A DNA stretch of 64,000 nucleotides from Pachyseris speciosa (lineage: Eukaryota; Cnidaria; Anthozoa; Scleractinia; Pachyseridae): assembly GCA_016490735.1 (NCBI GenBank), contig JAEMWC010000047.1:917501-981500 (forward strand), read 5' to 3'. Shown here one piece after another: positions 1 to 8,537 of the stretch. Under the pieces are notes generated by a model that was not told where the DNA came from, ran no database searches, and saw nothing but the letters and a program-made list of their open reading frames with translations. Position 1 is the first letter of the stretch, and each line of letters begins with the position of its first letter. The translations under genes and the position numbers were made by a program.

Positions 1-335
1 ATAAATTCCAGTAAAATTGGGCTTAAATCGCACCCAGTTTACACGTGGGATTTTCAAGTTGCAAGTTAAGCCCGACAAAAATCGCCTGCGTAAAGGGGTC
101 TTTAAAAAATTTAAAAAGAAATCATAATGATAGTTTCAAGGGATCTTCATCCTGCCTTGTTAATACTGATTCATGGAAAATCTAGGACGAGAGGAAATAG
201 TCCGGATAATCGAGGTTCGGATATAGCAATTTAGAGCTAGCCAATTCCTACAAGTTACTGCAGATCTCAGTGAGTACAGTGCATTTGCTTGTAATTTAGT
301 TAGATGTATATGAAGAAGGTTGTAATGTTAAGATA
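1..335 (+). repeat. End of a tandem-array repeat unit, left flank of Polinton 1
   Basis: This stretch is near-identical to the 3' third of the repeat units that follow Polinton 1 (for example 20480-20825 and 22020-22330). It contains the right half of the AAGGCCCG MITE (to about 104) and then the conserved tail that ends in TTAAGATA. Polinton 1 is inserted exactly after it. No coding sequence is visible. Confidence 0.85.
330..335. repeat. 6-bp target-site duplication of Polinton 1, left copy
   Basis: AAGATA lies immediately before the element's AGTAGT terminus and recurs immediately after it at 19117-19122. Undisturbed copies of the same repeat unit near 20819 and 22329 have a single AAGATAAG, which gives a paralogous empty site. 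Six-base duplications are the hallmark of Polinton integrase. Confidence 0.93.
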
Positions 336-407
336 AGTAGTATAGGAGTTGGGGGTACCAGCTCACTTTGAGAAAGTGCGCTCGAACCAACCCAACTCTA
401 TACTACT
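336..407 (+). repeat. Terminal hairpin of Polinton 1, left
   Basis: The outermost 72 nt are self-complementary. Arms of about 34 nt, both beginning AGTAGTATAG when read from the ends, close on a 3-nt loop (GAG at 370-372) with a few mismatches. The same 72 nt occur, fully identical in reverse complement, at 19045-19116. The outermost bases are AGT repeated twice, a terminal trinucleotide duplication like those used for sliding-back or jumping-back in protein-primed replication. Confidence 0.85.
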
Positions 408-632
408 CACCATATGATGGTACCAACACATCACCAATTTGATGGAAAAATTCAATGATTTTTCAAAGTGGTTTCCATTTGATAGCAATCTATATATTTA
501 AATCTTTATTCTACAAAATTGTCTCATATTTTTATAATGATCTGATGATATCAAAATTCAATGATTTTTCTCGGAAAACCACCAAGTGTGACATTCTCGG
601 AAAACAGGAAATGATTCATCTCTGACCGGTAC
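336..632 (+). repeat. Left terminal inverted repeat of Polinton 1
   Basis: The repeat matches the reverse complement of about 18902-19116. The outer stretch is nearly identical up to the GATGGAAAAATTCAATG motif. The left copy then carries roughly 80 extra bases before both resume at the segment reading CTCGGAAAACCACCAAGTGTG. The left copy continues into a CRE-like palindrome that the right end lacks. Confidence 0.85.
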
Positions 633-642
633 TACTGTTCCG

Positions 643-650
643 TGACGTCA
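643..650. promoter_or_regulatory. CRE-like palindrome TGACGTCA in the subterminal region
   Basis: A perfect TGACGTCA octamer, the consensus binding site for CREB/ATF bZIP factors, lies 40 bp upstream of the first gene. Polinton 2 has the same octamer at 32467-32474 in an otherwise diverged subterminal context, preceded in both by CCG. Function in this host is inferred. Confidence 0.5.
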
Positions 651-690
651 TCAGATGGTTTATAATTATATTCTCATATAATAGTATAGA

Positions 691-1254
691 ATGAGTTGTA
701 ATTCAGTAATTCACGATGAATTGAAGAATATGGAAGAATATACTTGTCCTTTTTGTGAAAAGCAATTGGCAGAAGTTGTTTGTAGTGTGGTAGTATCATG
801 CTGTAGTAATCAGGAAATGTTTAACGATAATGGTATGAGCCTCTGTACAAATTGTGGTTCAGTTCATAGTTATGATTATGTTAAAGAGTATGTTGACTTT
901 TATGAGAATATGTATAAGATACGACGGAAATCGGTATATCATCGGAAGTACCATATTGAAAATATGATAAATAGTATTTGCAGTAATAATGGATTTCAAA
1001 TTTCTGTAAAAGATAGTGGTAAAATATTAAAAATATTCGAAGAGATAGACACAGTCCTTCCTTTGGTGAATAAGAATCGTAAAAGGATGATAAGTACTAA
1101 ATTTGTCCTTAAGCAAATATTTTTAATGCTTGGTCTTCCATTCGAGAATATATCAATTACTAATTCGAAAAAGACGCTTAAATTTTATGATCAATATTGG
1201 GTTGAAATTTTATTGTTGAGATTTGTTGTGATTATTGGTATTATTAGACAGTGA
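691..1254 (+). CDS. VLTF3-like late transcription factor (zinc ribbon)
   Basis: The 187-aa protein has a CxxC pair at residues 19-22 and a second CxxC at about 52-55, then a YHRKYHIENMIN segment resembling the Y-x(4)-H-F/I-x(3)-L/I-N signature after the zinc ribbon of poxvirus-type late transcription factor 3. A C-terminal KTLKFYDQYW segment resembles the end of that family. In large DNA viruses these proteins direct transcription of virion genes. The gene stands alone at the left tip, reads toward the leftward fibre/ATPase block, and overlaps the tail of the next gene by 11 nt. Its leader ends TATAGAATG, like the polymerase gene and unlike the capsid genes, suggesting an early class. Family assignment is by motif resemblance; a TFIIB-like zinc ribbon is the alternative. 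Confidence 0.6.
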   Translation: MSCNSVIHDELKNMEEYTCPFCEKQLAEVVCSVVVSCCSNQEMFNDNGMSLCTNCGSVHSYDYVKEYVDFYENMYKIRRKSVYHRKYHIENMINSICSNNGFQISVKDSGKILKIFEEIDTVLPLVNKNRKRMISTKFVLKQIFLMLGLPFENISITNSKKTLKFYDQYWVEILLLRFVVIIGIIRQ

Positions 1255-1741
1255 ATTTTTCATCATATTTTAGTAGGTTCTTATCAATAACAGGACTGTT
1301 GTCAGTCACATAATCATCAATGTTTTTCATCATGACATGGATGCTGGACTCATTGAAATTACCGCTTCTCATTGTGTCTTTTATGGTATTAAGTAGATGT
1401 TGATAGCTTTGATAAGCATATGTACAATTTTGGATTTTAAGATCGAGGTTTTTTTGCTTCATCCAACCTTGTATCAAAAGTGCTGCTGTACTGATGGCTA
1501 CCAAACTAACACCACCAGTTGCTATGCTTGTGGCGAGACCCCCAGTTGCAAAGATGATAGACAATGAGTTACCCAGTAATTTCCATTTTTTGAAGCGTTT
1601 CACCGCCTGTTTGTGGGCCCAACACTTTCTGTGATATGTGTGGTAATAGGATTTTAATTCCTTAATCTGGTCTTTTGTCAATTCACCTGAAATATGGTTC
1701 CAGTTGAATATGCTTTTTCGATTATCAGTCATATATATCAT
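1244..1741 (-). CDS. Two-transmembrane-helix protein, SLATT-like architecture
   Basis: The 165-aa product has a charged N-terminal helix rich in Tyr, His and Lys, then a hydrophobic hairpin (about residues 55-96, two segments split by a Gly-rich turn), then a helical cytoplasmic-type C-terminus. This layout resembles SLATT-type two-helix pore proteins, but I see no diagnostic motif, so the comparison is structural only. An in-frame second ATG four codons in (MIYM) sits just behind a TATATATG-like leader and could be the true start. It converges tail-to-tail with the VLTF3-like gene. Possible roles are virion membrane or egress protein, or effector. Function is unknown. Confidence 0.6.
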   Translation of the reverse strand: MIYMTDNRKSIFNWNHISGELTKDQIKELKSYYHTYHRKCWAHKQAVKRFKKWKLLGNSLSIIFATGGLATSIATGGVSLVAISTAALLIQGWMKQKNLDLKIQNCTYAYQSYQHLLNTIKDTMRSGNFNESSIHVMMKNIDDYVTDNSPVIDKNLLKYDEKFTV

Positions 1742-2164
1742 TTATATTATAGTTCTTTTGCAAATACAATAAATTAATCCAGAGATTTGACCACATAATG
1801 GTGATCTCTTCATAAGTTTTGATGTTGCATTTTTTGGTACAGCATAACAATATCCCCGGTCTAATGAATGACGGTCATAGAATCTTCCAAAAGCATCGTG
1901 GAGAATACTATGTGAGTGCAATATATCAATCCAACCAAGTGTTCTTTCAAAAAATTGTGTAATACAACCATTCCCTGGACCAATAAGTCCTAAATTATCA
2001 TGAATGTATAAAATGTTGTTGATTGGAAGTATTGTTTTGAAATGCTTGAAATACAAAAATTGGTATACTAGGCATGATTTCAATATTGTGTCATCAATAT
2101 GAATATGCTGTTGTTTGGTTTCATTAAAAAGATAGCTAACGTATTTAATTATGTCTTCTATCAT
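1742..2164 (-). CDS. Small protein with phospholipase A2-like loop and His-Asp pair
   Basis: The 140-aa protein contains GPGN at residues 62-65, like the calcium-binding loop of secreted and parvoviral PLA2. About 25 residues on, it has an LHDAFGRFYD segment in which His89-Asp90 matches the PLA2 catalytic dyad. Several cysteines follow. It lies between the membrane protein and a fibre gene, overlaps the fibre stop by 4 nt (ATGA type), and has a TATATG leader. A capsid PLA2 domain is separately encoded at 11.6-12.8 kb, so this would be a second lipase-like gene. The PLA2 call rests on two short motifs and needs a profile search. Confidence 0.4.
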   Translation of the reverse strand: MIEDIIKYVSYLFNETKQQHIHIDDTILKSCLVYQFLYFKHFKTILPINNILYIHDNLGLIGPGNGCITQFFERTLGWIDILHSHSILHDAFGRFYDRHSLDRGYCYAVPKNATSKLMKRSPLCGQISGLIYCICKRTII

Positions 2165-3124
2165 ATATTATATCGTTGCATTAAAATTTGGTGATGATCT
2201 AAAATTGTTTTTTCATCTAACATGAAATCTAAGTAAACACAGAAAAAAATAATACAACCGTCTAAAGGTGCGATGGAACTTGGATCTAAATCACCAAAAG
2301 TCATTTGTTGACTACCGGTTCTATTGACAGCTGTGAAACTTCCAATATGTTTTTTGTTCCAATAGATTTTACTTTTGTCTGTATTTGGAGAAGATAAATT
2401 ATCCCAATGAATAGATAAACAATGCCAAACATTGATTTGACCTAAATCATTTACGGAATAATCTGCTATTTTTTTGAAATTTTGTATAGATACTGCTGGA
2501 CCAAAATACACACAATTTGTTTGATCAACACCACTTATAGCTAAATTTGAACCATTGTAATAGCTGACAAACTTATCATAACCTCCATTGTCATGTCCAA
2601 AAAGCCCATTTTTCCATGGATTTCCACCTGTATTTGAATTTAATTTATAAACAATGAAAATATTAACAGCATTATTATTTAAATTGATTTGACTTATCAT
2701 TCTCTGTGATCCACCAAATTTTAAAAAATAACGTCCATTATGTTTCTCAGCCTTGGTACAAACAGTAGGTCTTAAATTTAAAGTTGATTGAGTTGCATTA
2801 TTTTCTTCATTTGAGAGATCATATATTTTTTCAACTTTTCTGCCTGCATTCATATCTACAAAATTATTATTCGCTCTGTCGATTTGATAAACACATTTTG
2901 AGTATAATCTAATATATTCAGAAACCCATAAATCTAAAAAAACTATCTCTAACAATATCAGAAACTTGTGATTTAATAACAACATCATTAACATCACTGC
3001 CAGGTTTTACATTTGTGAAACTTTTGTTTTCAAGATCATAGTTCCCATCGTTTGTTAATTTAAATCCAGTTACATCTTTACCTTTCACATTCATATGTTC
3101 TATTCTGTGGTTGAATATACCCAT
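2161..3124 (-). pseudogene. Second fibre-like gene, lectin-type head, one frameshift
   Basis: A 68-aa N-terminal frame starts MGIFN, the same five residues as the collagen fibre, followed by a short spacer. A separate overlapping frame then encodes about 250 aa of beta-rich sequence with a concanavalin/LamG-like look (many G, N, W and aromatic strands, GLFGHDNGGYDK, ending YLDFMLDEKTILDHH). The two frames meet at a seven-A tract on the + strand (2936-2942), the obvious site of an indel, real or sequencing. The leader, TCTAA then ATTATATG, matches that of the other fibre. It probably encodes a virion attachment protein with a receptor-binding head. The head fold is inferred from composition. 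Confidence 0.55.
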
Positions 3125-3140
3125 ATAATATTAATTTAGA

Positions 3141-3326
3141 TTAATCAATCACTATCTCTAATTTTATCGCGATATCAAATGCATTTGTATTTGGATGAGA
3201 ATAATCAATGATCATATATCCTCTATTCAATGTTTTGTTTACATTTACTGTTCTTATTCTTCTTGACAAAGAAGATATCCTATATTCAAATATAGTTGTT
3301 GGAAAAGTGCCCCAGCATTTTCTCAT
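3141..3326 (-). CDS. Short unknown frame after the long fibre
   Basis: This 61-aa frame starts at an ATGA overlap with the stop of the preceding fibre segment (ATG 3326-3324, stop 3325-3323) and ends 16 nt before the next fibre start. It is beta-rich without recognisable motifs. It could be the shifted C-terminus of the long fibre or a small separate protein; the ATGA overlap allows reinitiation. No function can be assigned. Confidence 0.3.
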   Translation of the reverse strand: MRKCWGTFPTTIFEYRISSLSRRIRTVNVNKTLNRGYMIIDYSHPNTNAFDIAIKLEIVID

Positions 3327-6173
3327 TTATTTTTTATATATAACATACCCGGATATGTTCCTTGAATTATATACATATTTTTGATGTGATATCCATCCAA
3401 AACAATAAAATACTTACTACCGTTCAATAATACCGGTTTTAGAACATTTTTATTGTGACCTCTGGAAGCTTCACAAAATCCGTTGATGTAATAAATATTC
3501 TTTTTTATTCGATGACCATCTAAATCCAGATCACCTCCTAATTTCGGCTGGTAAAGAGCAAATCCACCCAAATCGAAAGCCGTTTCCATGATTACACCTG
3601 TAACGCTTGAACGAAATAGTTTTAAAGCACCATTATGAATTCTATGGCCATTTAGATTTAAATCACCACCAAGTTTAGCCTCTTTTATTGAATATGTGTT
3701 CATATTAATATCATTTAGCATTGTCAATTCACCATTTTGACCGTCAAATAAGTTTGATGAATTATTAATCAAAGCATGTCCATTCAAATCTAAATCAGTT
3801 TGTAATTGTATTTTTTCATTCACGATTTTGTAAGCTTCAGTGAAGTCGTAAACACTTGATGGAACGTCTGCTGCTTCACCATCAATACCATAAACAACAC
3901 AAGGAACATTGTATTTATTGGGATAAGTTGGGTTAGCGTTAATATGTATTGTACAATACAAATATTCAGGTGGTGAACTTACTGATGGTTTTTCAATCCA
4001 TAATAAATATCTCGAATGATCTTCATTTGTGTTGTCAAATTTTCTCCCTACAGTTCTATGAATTGTGATTCCACCAGTTGCATTGAATGTTACACTACTG
4101 AGATTCATTCCTTCATAATCAGGAAATAGCCATTCGAGAACAAAAGTGTATTTTCCATCTTTTATTGTGTACATATTAAATCCAATTCTAGCTCTGAAAA
4201 TATGATTAGCTTCTTTATTCAAGTCTACATCAATGACCTTTTTTGAAATCATATGTGGTGAACGAGGTAAATTGACATATCCATTAACTTTCAAGCCATA
4301 TTCAGTACTAACTTCATCGATATCATTCATCAAATATTTGAAAGCATTCTTTGGATGAGAAGCAGATGAAATATGACTTTTGTCAACATATTTTTTGTTT
4401 GCCCCACTGGTTGGAACCACCGGGTTTTTTAAGTTTGTGAGCGTGTTGTTGTGCATGTCAATGTCTCCAGTCATTTGCCCACCAGAACGTTTAAGAAAAG
4501 GGCCTGGTCAACATAACTTTTGTTGGCAACATCCTTGTTAGCGGTTGGTGCTCCAACATTTTCGATTTTGTGGTTAGTCATATTGAGGTTTCCAGTCATC
4601 GCAACGCTTCCATTCAGTTTCAAAAAATTATTATTCACATAGTTTCTATTAACAGCTGAATAACCGAATCTTGCGTTATCAGGTATGCCAAATAGATCAT
4701 TTCCATTCATGCTGACAGGTGCAAAAATTACACCACCTGTATTTTTATTAAGGAAATCAGCTGTTTTGTTATCAACATAACTTTTGTTTACAGCATCTTG
4801 TGGGTTTGAGGGGTTATCCTGCAGGTTGAGGATTTTGTTTAATTTCAAGTCAATATTCCCACCAAATGCAACATTGCCGTTTTCAATTTCATACGCTGGG
4901 TCGTGCACAAAGTAAGACAAATTTGTATGATATCCAAAGGCTCCATAAACAATGAGATGTGTTTTGGTGTTAGACGCTGGAGATGTGCTACTTAGATCAA
5001 CCTGAATTGCCGCTTGACCACCACTTGTTTTTTGAATTGTAAAAAGCTTCTTCATGTAACCATCAACGTGTGGAGTTTTAGGAAAAGGTTAATGAAACTG
5101 CTGTCCCGCGTCGCGCATGTTTACAGTCGGAAGAATAATCCGATTGTTGCATTTTGAGGGTTTGATGGTGAGAAAAACTCGACCACAAAAGTATACTCAC
5201 CCTTACTCAAAGATGAAACATCAAAACGAATTTTGGATGTGAAGCTACCACTTCTTTTAATAAAAAAAGAAAAAGCCGACTTATTTATGTGGTATGGTGA
5301 TCTGTTGAAATTCTCAATTTGAAGGTTTTCCACACCTTGGACTCCAGAAGACTTGGATTTATCTTTTAATAGAAAAGCGAATGGATTACGTTGTGAACCT
5401 GATGCTGAAAAAACAAGGTCATCAACATACTTTTTGTTAACTGCATTGCTTTGGGGAGTATTGTTGTCAGTATTTTTCAAATTTTGAATTGTGTACCCAG
5501 CCATGTCCAGGTTTCCAGTCATTGCAACACTTCCATCTTTTTTAAGAAATGGAGAAACATCAATGCCAGCAATTTCAGCATCAACATACCCTTTGTTGCT
5601 GTGTCAGAATTAACTGTCGGTGCTGCTACATTAGTCAATTTTTTTGTTTTCGATATAATTCCCATCTTGTGTCAATTTTAATCCATTTCCATTTCCAGTA
5701 TCACCTTTATCACCTTTATCACCTTTATCACCTTTGTCACCTTTAGGACCGATTGGACCCATATCACCTTTGTCACCTTTTGGACCGATTGGACCCATAT
5801 CACCTTTATCACCTTTTGGACCGATTGAACCTACATTACCTTCATCACCTTTTGGACCAATTAGACCTCTATCACCTTTATCACCTTTTGGACCAATTGG
5901 ACCAATTAGACCCATATCACCTTTATCACCTTTTGGACCTCTATCACCTTCATCACCTTTATCACCTTTTGGACCAATTGGACCAATTAGACCCATATCA
6001 CCTTTATCACCTTTTGGACCTCTATCACCTTCATCACCTTTATCACCTTTTGGACCAATTGGACCCCTATCACCTTTATTACCTTTATCACCTTTTGGAC
6101 CGACTGGGCCTCTTGTACCTCTACCGCCAGTTGTTGTATCATATTGATGTGGTAAAAAATTGAATATACCCAT
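3323..6173 (-). pseudogene. Long collagen-stalk fibre gene, several frameshifts
   Basis: The gene begins MGIFN, continues with about 48 Gly-X-Y triplets (collagen-like trimeric stalk), and then encodes repeated fibre modules of the form M-x-G-N-L-x-M ... A-x-N-K-x-YVD and L-x-L-N-G-H, typical of phage-like tail and attachment fibres. Related beta-sandwich stretches follow each module. Open segments are 6173-5631, 5522-5121, 5055-4471 and 4474-3323. Their continuity shows one gene of about 900 codons cut by at least four small indels: a seven-T tract at 5639-5645, near 5595, between 5121 and 5055, and near 4495. It is likely a capsid-vertex fibre for host attachment, paired with the penton gene. 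The leader is TCTAATATTATATG. Confidence 0.75.
5694..6128 (-). repeat. Collagen-like Gly-X-Y repeat tract
   Basis: About 48 consecutive Gly-X-Y triplets, dominated by GPKGDKGD and GPIGPKGD blocks, with a duplicated block GDEGDRGPKGDKGDMGLIGP visible at DNA level. Such tracts form trimeric rods in viral fibres. Proline- or leucine-rich frames on the + strand over the same bases are shadows. Confidence 0.9.
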
Positions 6174-6184
6174 ATAATATTAGA

Positions 6185-6826
6185 TTATATAACTCCATAA
6201 AAGTTTCTCTTCACAGTTTTCATTGGTTTGTCAATATAGCAGAAAGAATATGGTTTTTTAGTTGCTTCGATATACTTTTGCTCATCAATTGCAAGTTCTT
6301 TGGCAATAAAGTTTCTTTCTCTTGTAGATGGAAAATCATAAAGGCAGAAGTGGCTACAATTAAGCCTAACAGATTTTGGGCACCCATGGAATGACTGTGT
6401 TAGGTACACTACTGAACAATTTTTGTGGCGACCTTGTATAAAATAGCTGATGATTTGATCTTGTTTTTTATCCGTCACAAAATCATCAAACACAACCAAC
6501 CGCTGCAATTCAGTGTCTTGAATTTGTTCAACAGGTAAAATTTCATCCTGACTGCAAATTAAAACGGGGTAACCAACTTGTTTGCTTATTCTATCCATAA
6601 CTGGCTGTAAATATTGATATTTATCTTGATCTAGATTTTTGGCGTATAGATGGATCTGATCATAATAGACTAACGGTTCCATAATCAAGTGCAGAAACAG
6701 TGTTGTCTTTCCGGATCCTGAATTTCCAGCCAATAACATTCTGAATGTATCTTTCGGCATATACGGATACAGCTGTCTAAAAGACTTGTTTGAATCCTGA
6801 ATGATATCATAATTTGGAATTTCCAT
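6185..6826 (-). CDS. Genome-packaging ATPase (A32/FtsK-HerA type)
   Basis: The 213-aa protein has Walker A GNSGSGKTT (34-42), Walker B LVVFDD (110-115) and the sensor-like SVVYLTQS segment, all in the order of Polinton and virophage packaging ATPases, at full family length. It would pump DNA into the capsid. It heads the leftward block, 11 nt upstream of the fibre start region, and shares a 36-bp divergent promoter with the rightward block. The frame is open and catalytic residues look intact. Confidence 0.92.
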   Translation of the reverse strand: MEIPNYDIIQDSNKSFRQLYPYMPKDTFRMLLAGNSGSGKTTLFLHLIMEPLVYYDQIHLYAKNLDQDKYQYLQPVMDRISKQVGYPVLICSQDEILPVEQIQDTELQRLVVFDDFVTDKKQDQIISYFIQGRHKNCSVVYLTQSFHGCPKSVRLNCSHFCLYDFPSTRERNFIAKELAIDEQKYIEATKKPYSFCYIDKPMKTVKRNFYGVI

Positions 6827-6862
6827 AAGTTAATAGTTTAGATTAGTCTAACTCAATTATAT
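6827..6862. promoter_or_regulatory. Bidirectional promoter between ATPase and coiled-coil gene
   Basis: The 36-bp gap contains a TTAGATTAGTCTAA near-palindrome, giving a TCTAA box on each strand. Rightward the box is followed by CTCAATTATATATG, leftward by ACTATTAACTTATG. TCTAA boxes 8-14 nt before a start recur ahead of penton, capsid, Zn-ribbon and both fibre genes. This is pattern recognition only. Confidence 0.55.
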
Positions 6863-7726
6863 ATGGATATTGAACGAATGAAAAGACTTCTTAAAAGTGG
6901 AATTGAAGCTGGAAATAAGACGAAAGAAGTTCGTGAGGTTATCAAGACTTATGAAAACATGAAACAAGATGCATATGATGAAACATTTGAATTACTAAAA
7001 CCTACAATTGATGTTCAGAAGAGTGTAAAAAAAAGCATCGGCAACAAACAGGATGAAGTTATTGAACAGTTGAAACAAAATCAAAAAGCATTGACAAGTG
7101 GATTAGAAGATTTTGTGCTTTTAAACACACTACCTGAATCAAAACCTTTGGAAACAACAAAATTACCAATTGATTATGAACCAAAAATGATGTCTGAAAC
7201 AAAATCACCTTATAAGTCAAATCTTGATAAGGGTTTCACAACTGAGGAGGTTCAAACATTAGTGAAATATAATTTATCTCCTCCATCAAAAGTTTTAGAT
7301 ATGCAAATGGATGGATCAATAAATATTGATGACTATGGTGTGGGAATTGGTAAATTAACCAAAGATCTTGGAGGTAAAAAAGGAGCACTATCAAAAACCA
7401 AAAAGCAGAGGGATGATAATAAAGAAAAAATTCATGAATTAACACAAGACATCAAAACATTACAAAAGTATCGAAAAAGAATTGATCTTATTGAAGAAGG
7501 CTCAAAAACTCTCGGTGAAGGTATTAAATATGGAGCTGGTGTTTTTCATTACAATAATATTGGTGACTTGCTTTCACGACTCCAGTTACTTGGTGGGTCT
7601 ATTTTTGCGGGTAACAATAGTACTGATGTCAGAAATGAGTTTGTAAATATATTGCACGTATTAAGCAGACTGGGTATTGTTTCAAACAATGAGCTCAATA
7701 AAATAATCACCAAATATCTAATCTAA
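6863..7726 (+). CDS. Polinton-conserved coiled-coil protein, function unknown
   Basis: The 287-aa protein has charged helical segments (residues 1-90 and 175-215) with coiled-coil character. Its C-terminal part has the GxxxxYxNIGDLLSRLQLLGGSIFAGNN signature that I recognise as recurrent in cnidarian Polinton proteins of unknown role. It sits directly upstream of penton (6-nt gap) and probably belongs to the virion module. The frame is intact. Confidence 0.7.
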   Translation: MDIERMKRLLKSGIEAGNKTKEVREVIKTYENMKQDAYDETFELLKPTIDVQKSVKKSIGNKQDEVIEQLKQNQKALTSGLEDFVLLNTLPESKPLETTKLPIDYEPKMMSETKSPYKSNLDKGFTTEEVQTLVKYNLSPPSKVLDMQMDGSINIDDYGVGIGKLTKDLGGKKGALSKTKKQRDDNKEKIHELTQDIKTLQKYRKRIDLIEEGSKTLGEGIKYGAGVFHYNNIGDLLSRLQLLGGSIFAGNNSTDVRNEFVNILHVLSRLGIVSNNELNKIITKYLI

Positions 7727-7732
7727 TAGTAT

Positions 7733-8524
7733 ATGACAGAAATATCATTACGATTCAACAGTAAAAACAGAGACAAAATTGGTGTTAGTGAGAGTCATGA
7801 TTTTACAAAAAGGTTTAATACTCCTCTCTCATTATCAAATGATTTGAAACATGAAATCGCTGTGAAAACTATCAATATGACATACAGCTGGTATAACATC
7901 AGACAATCTTATGGGAATAATCAAATAAAATACAGCCATGACAAAGGTGCAAACTGGGAAACAATAACTTTTGTTGATGGAATGTGCTCATATGATGAAA
8001 TCAATATTTACATTCACGAGTACATGAAAAAAAAAAAAAACAACCATATACTGAATCCATCTGAAACAGACAAATTAAAATTTAAGTATGGTATTAATAT
8101 TCTTTTCGTTTTATCAACATATCGTATTTTGATCGAACTTAATGAAAACTATCGAGTGGATCTAAGAGATCTTGAATTCAGAAAATTAATTGGTTTTGAT
8201 TCAAAATTAATTCCAACCACAGAATATGGAACATATCTACCTGATATAACACGTGGAGTAGATGAAATATATATCAATTGTGATAAGGTAGTTGATAGTA
8301 TTGTTGATGGCAATAGTACAAATACAATCGCTGTTATTCCAGTCACAGATCTTGTTAGAAGTTTACCATTCACCTACAAACCTCGTTTTCTTTCATGGAA
8401 TCCTGTCTCAACACGTTCAATCAGCTCAATTCATTTTTACATCACAGATTCTTCCGGAACTCCAGTTGATTTAAATGGGGTAGATTGGTATATTGAGATA
8501 TTCTTGAGAGGGGTGGAATTATAA
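7733..8524 (+). CDS. Penton / minor capsid protein (jelly-roll)
   Basis: The 263-aa beta-rich protein ends in a block characteristic of Polinton penton proteins: a Cys-Asp-x-x-x-x-SIVDG segment, PFTYKP, ISSIHFYITDSSG and VDLNGVDWYIEIFLR. It would occupy capsid five-fold vertices and anchor fibres. It lies between the coiled-coil and AT-hook genes on the way to the major capsid protein. A TCTAATCTAATAGTATATG leader precedes it. The frame runs through a 14-A homopolymer (8027-8040), which codes four Lys, and stays open. Confidence 0.82.
   Translation: MTEISLRFNSKNRDKIGVSESHDFTKRFNTPLSLSNDLKHEIAVKTINMTYSWYNIRQSYGNNQIKYSHDKGANWETITFVDGMCSYDEINIYIHEYMKKKKNNHILNPSETDKLKFKYGINILFVLSTYRILIELNENYRVDLRDLEFRKLIGFDSKLIPTTEYGTYLPDITRGVDEIYINCDKVVDSIVDGNSTNTIAVIPVTDLVRSLPFTYKPRFLSWNPVSTRSISSIHFYITDSSGTPVDLNGVDWYIEIFLRGVEL
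8027..8040 (+). repeat. A14 homopolymer inside the penton gene
   Basis: Fourteen consecutive adenines follow the ATG of an internal Tyr-Met codon pair. The reading frame survives, so length is under some constraint or the copy is young. Such runs favour polymerase slippage. Confidence 0.9.
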
Positions 8525-8537
8525 AACCAAATAGTAT

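Noticed and set aside
5734..6163. Long + strand frames rich in Pro, Leu, His and Tyr repeats
   Set aside because: They are antisense shadows of the collagen-like Gly-X-Y repeat on the minus strand.
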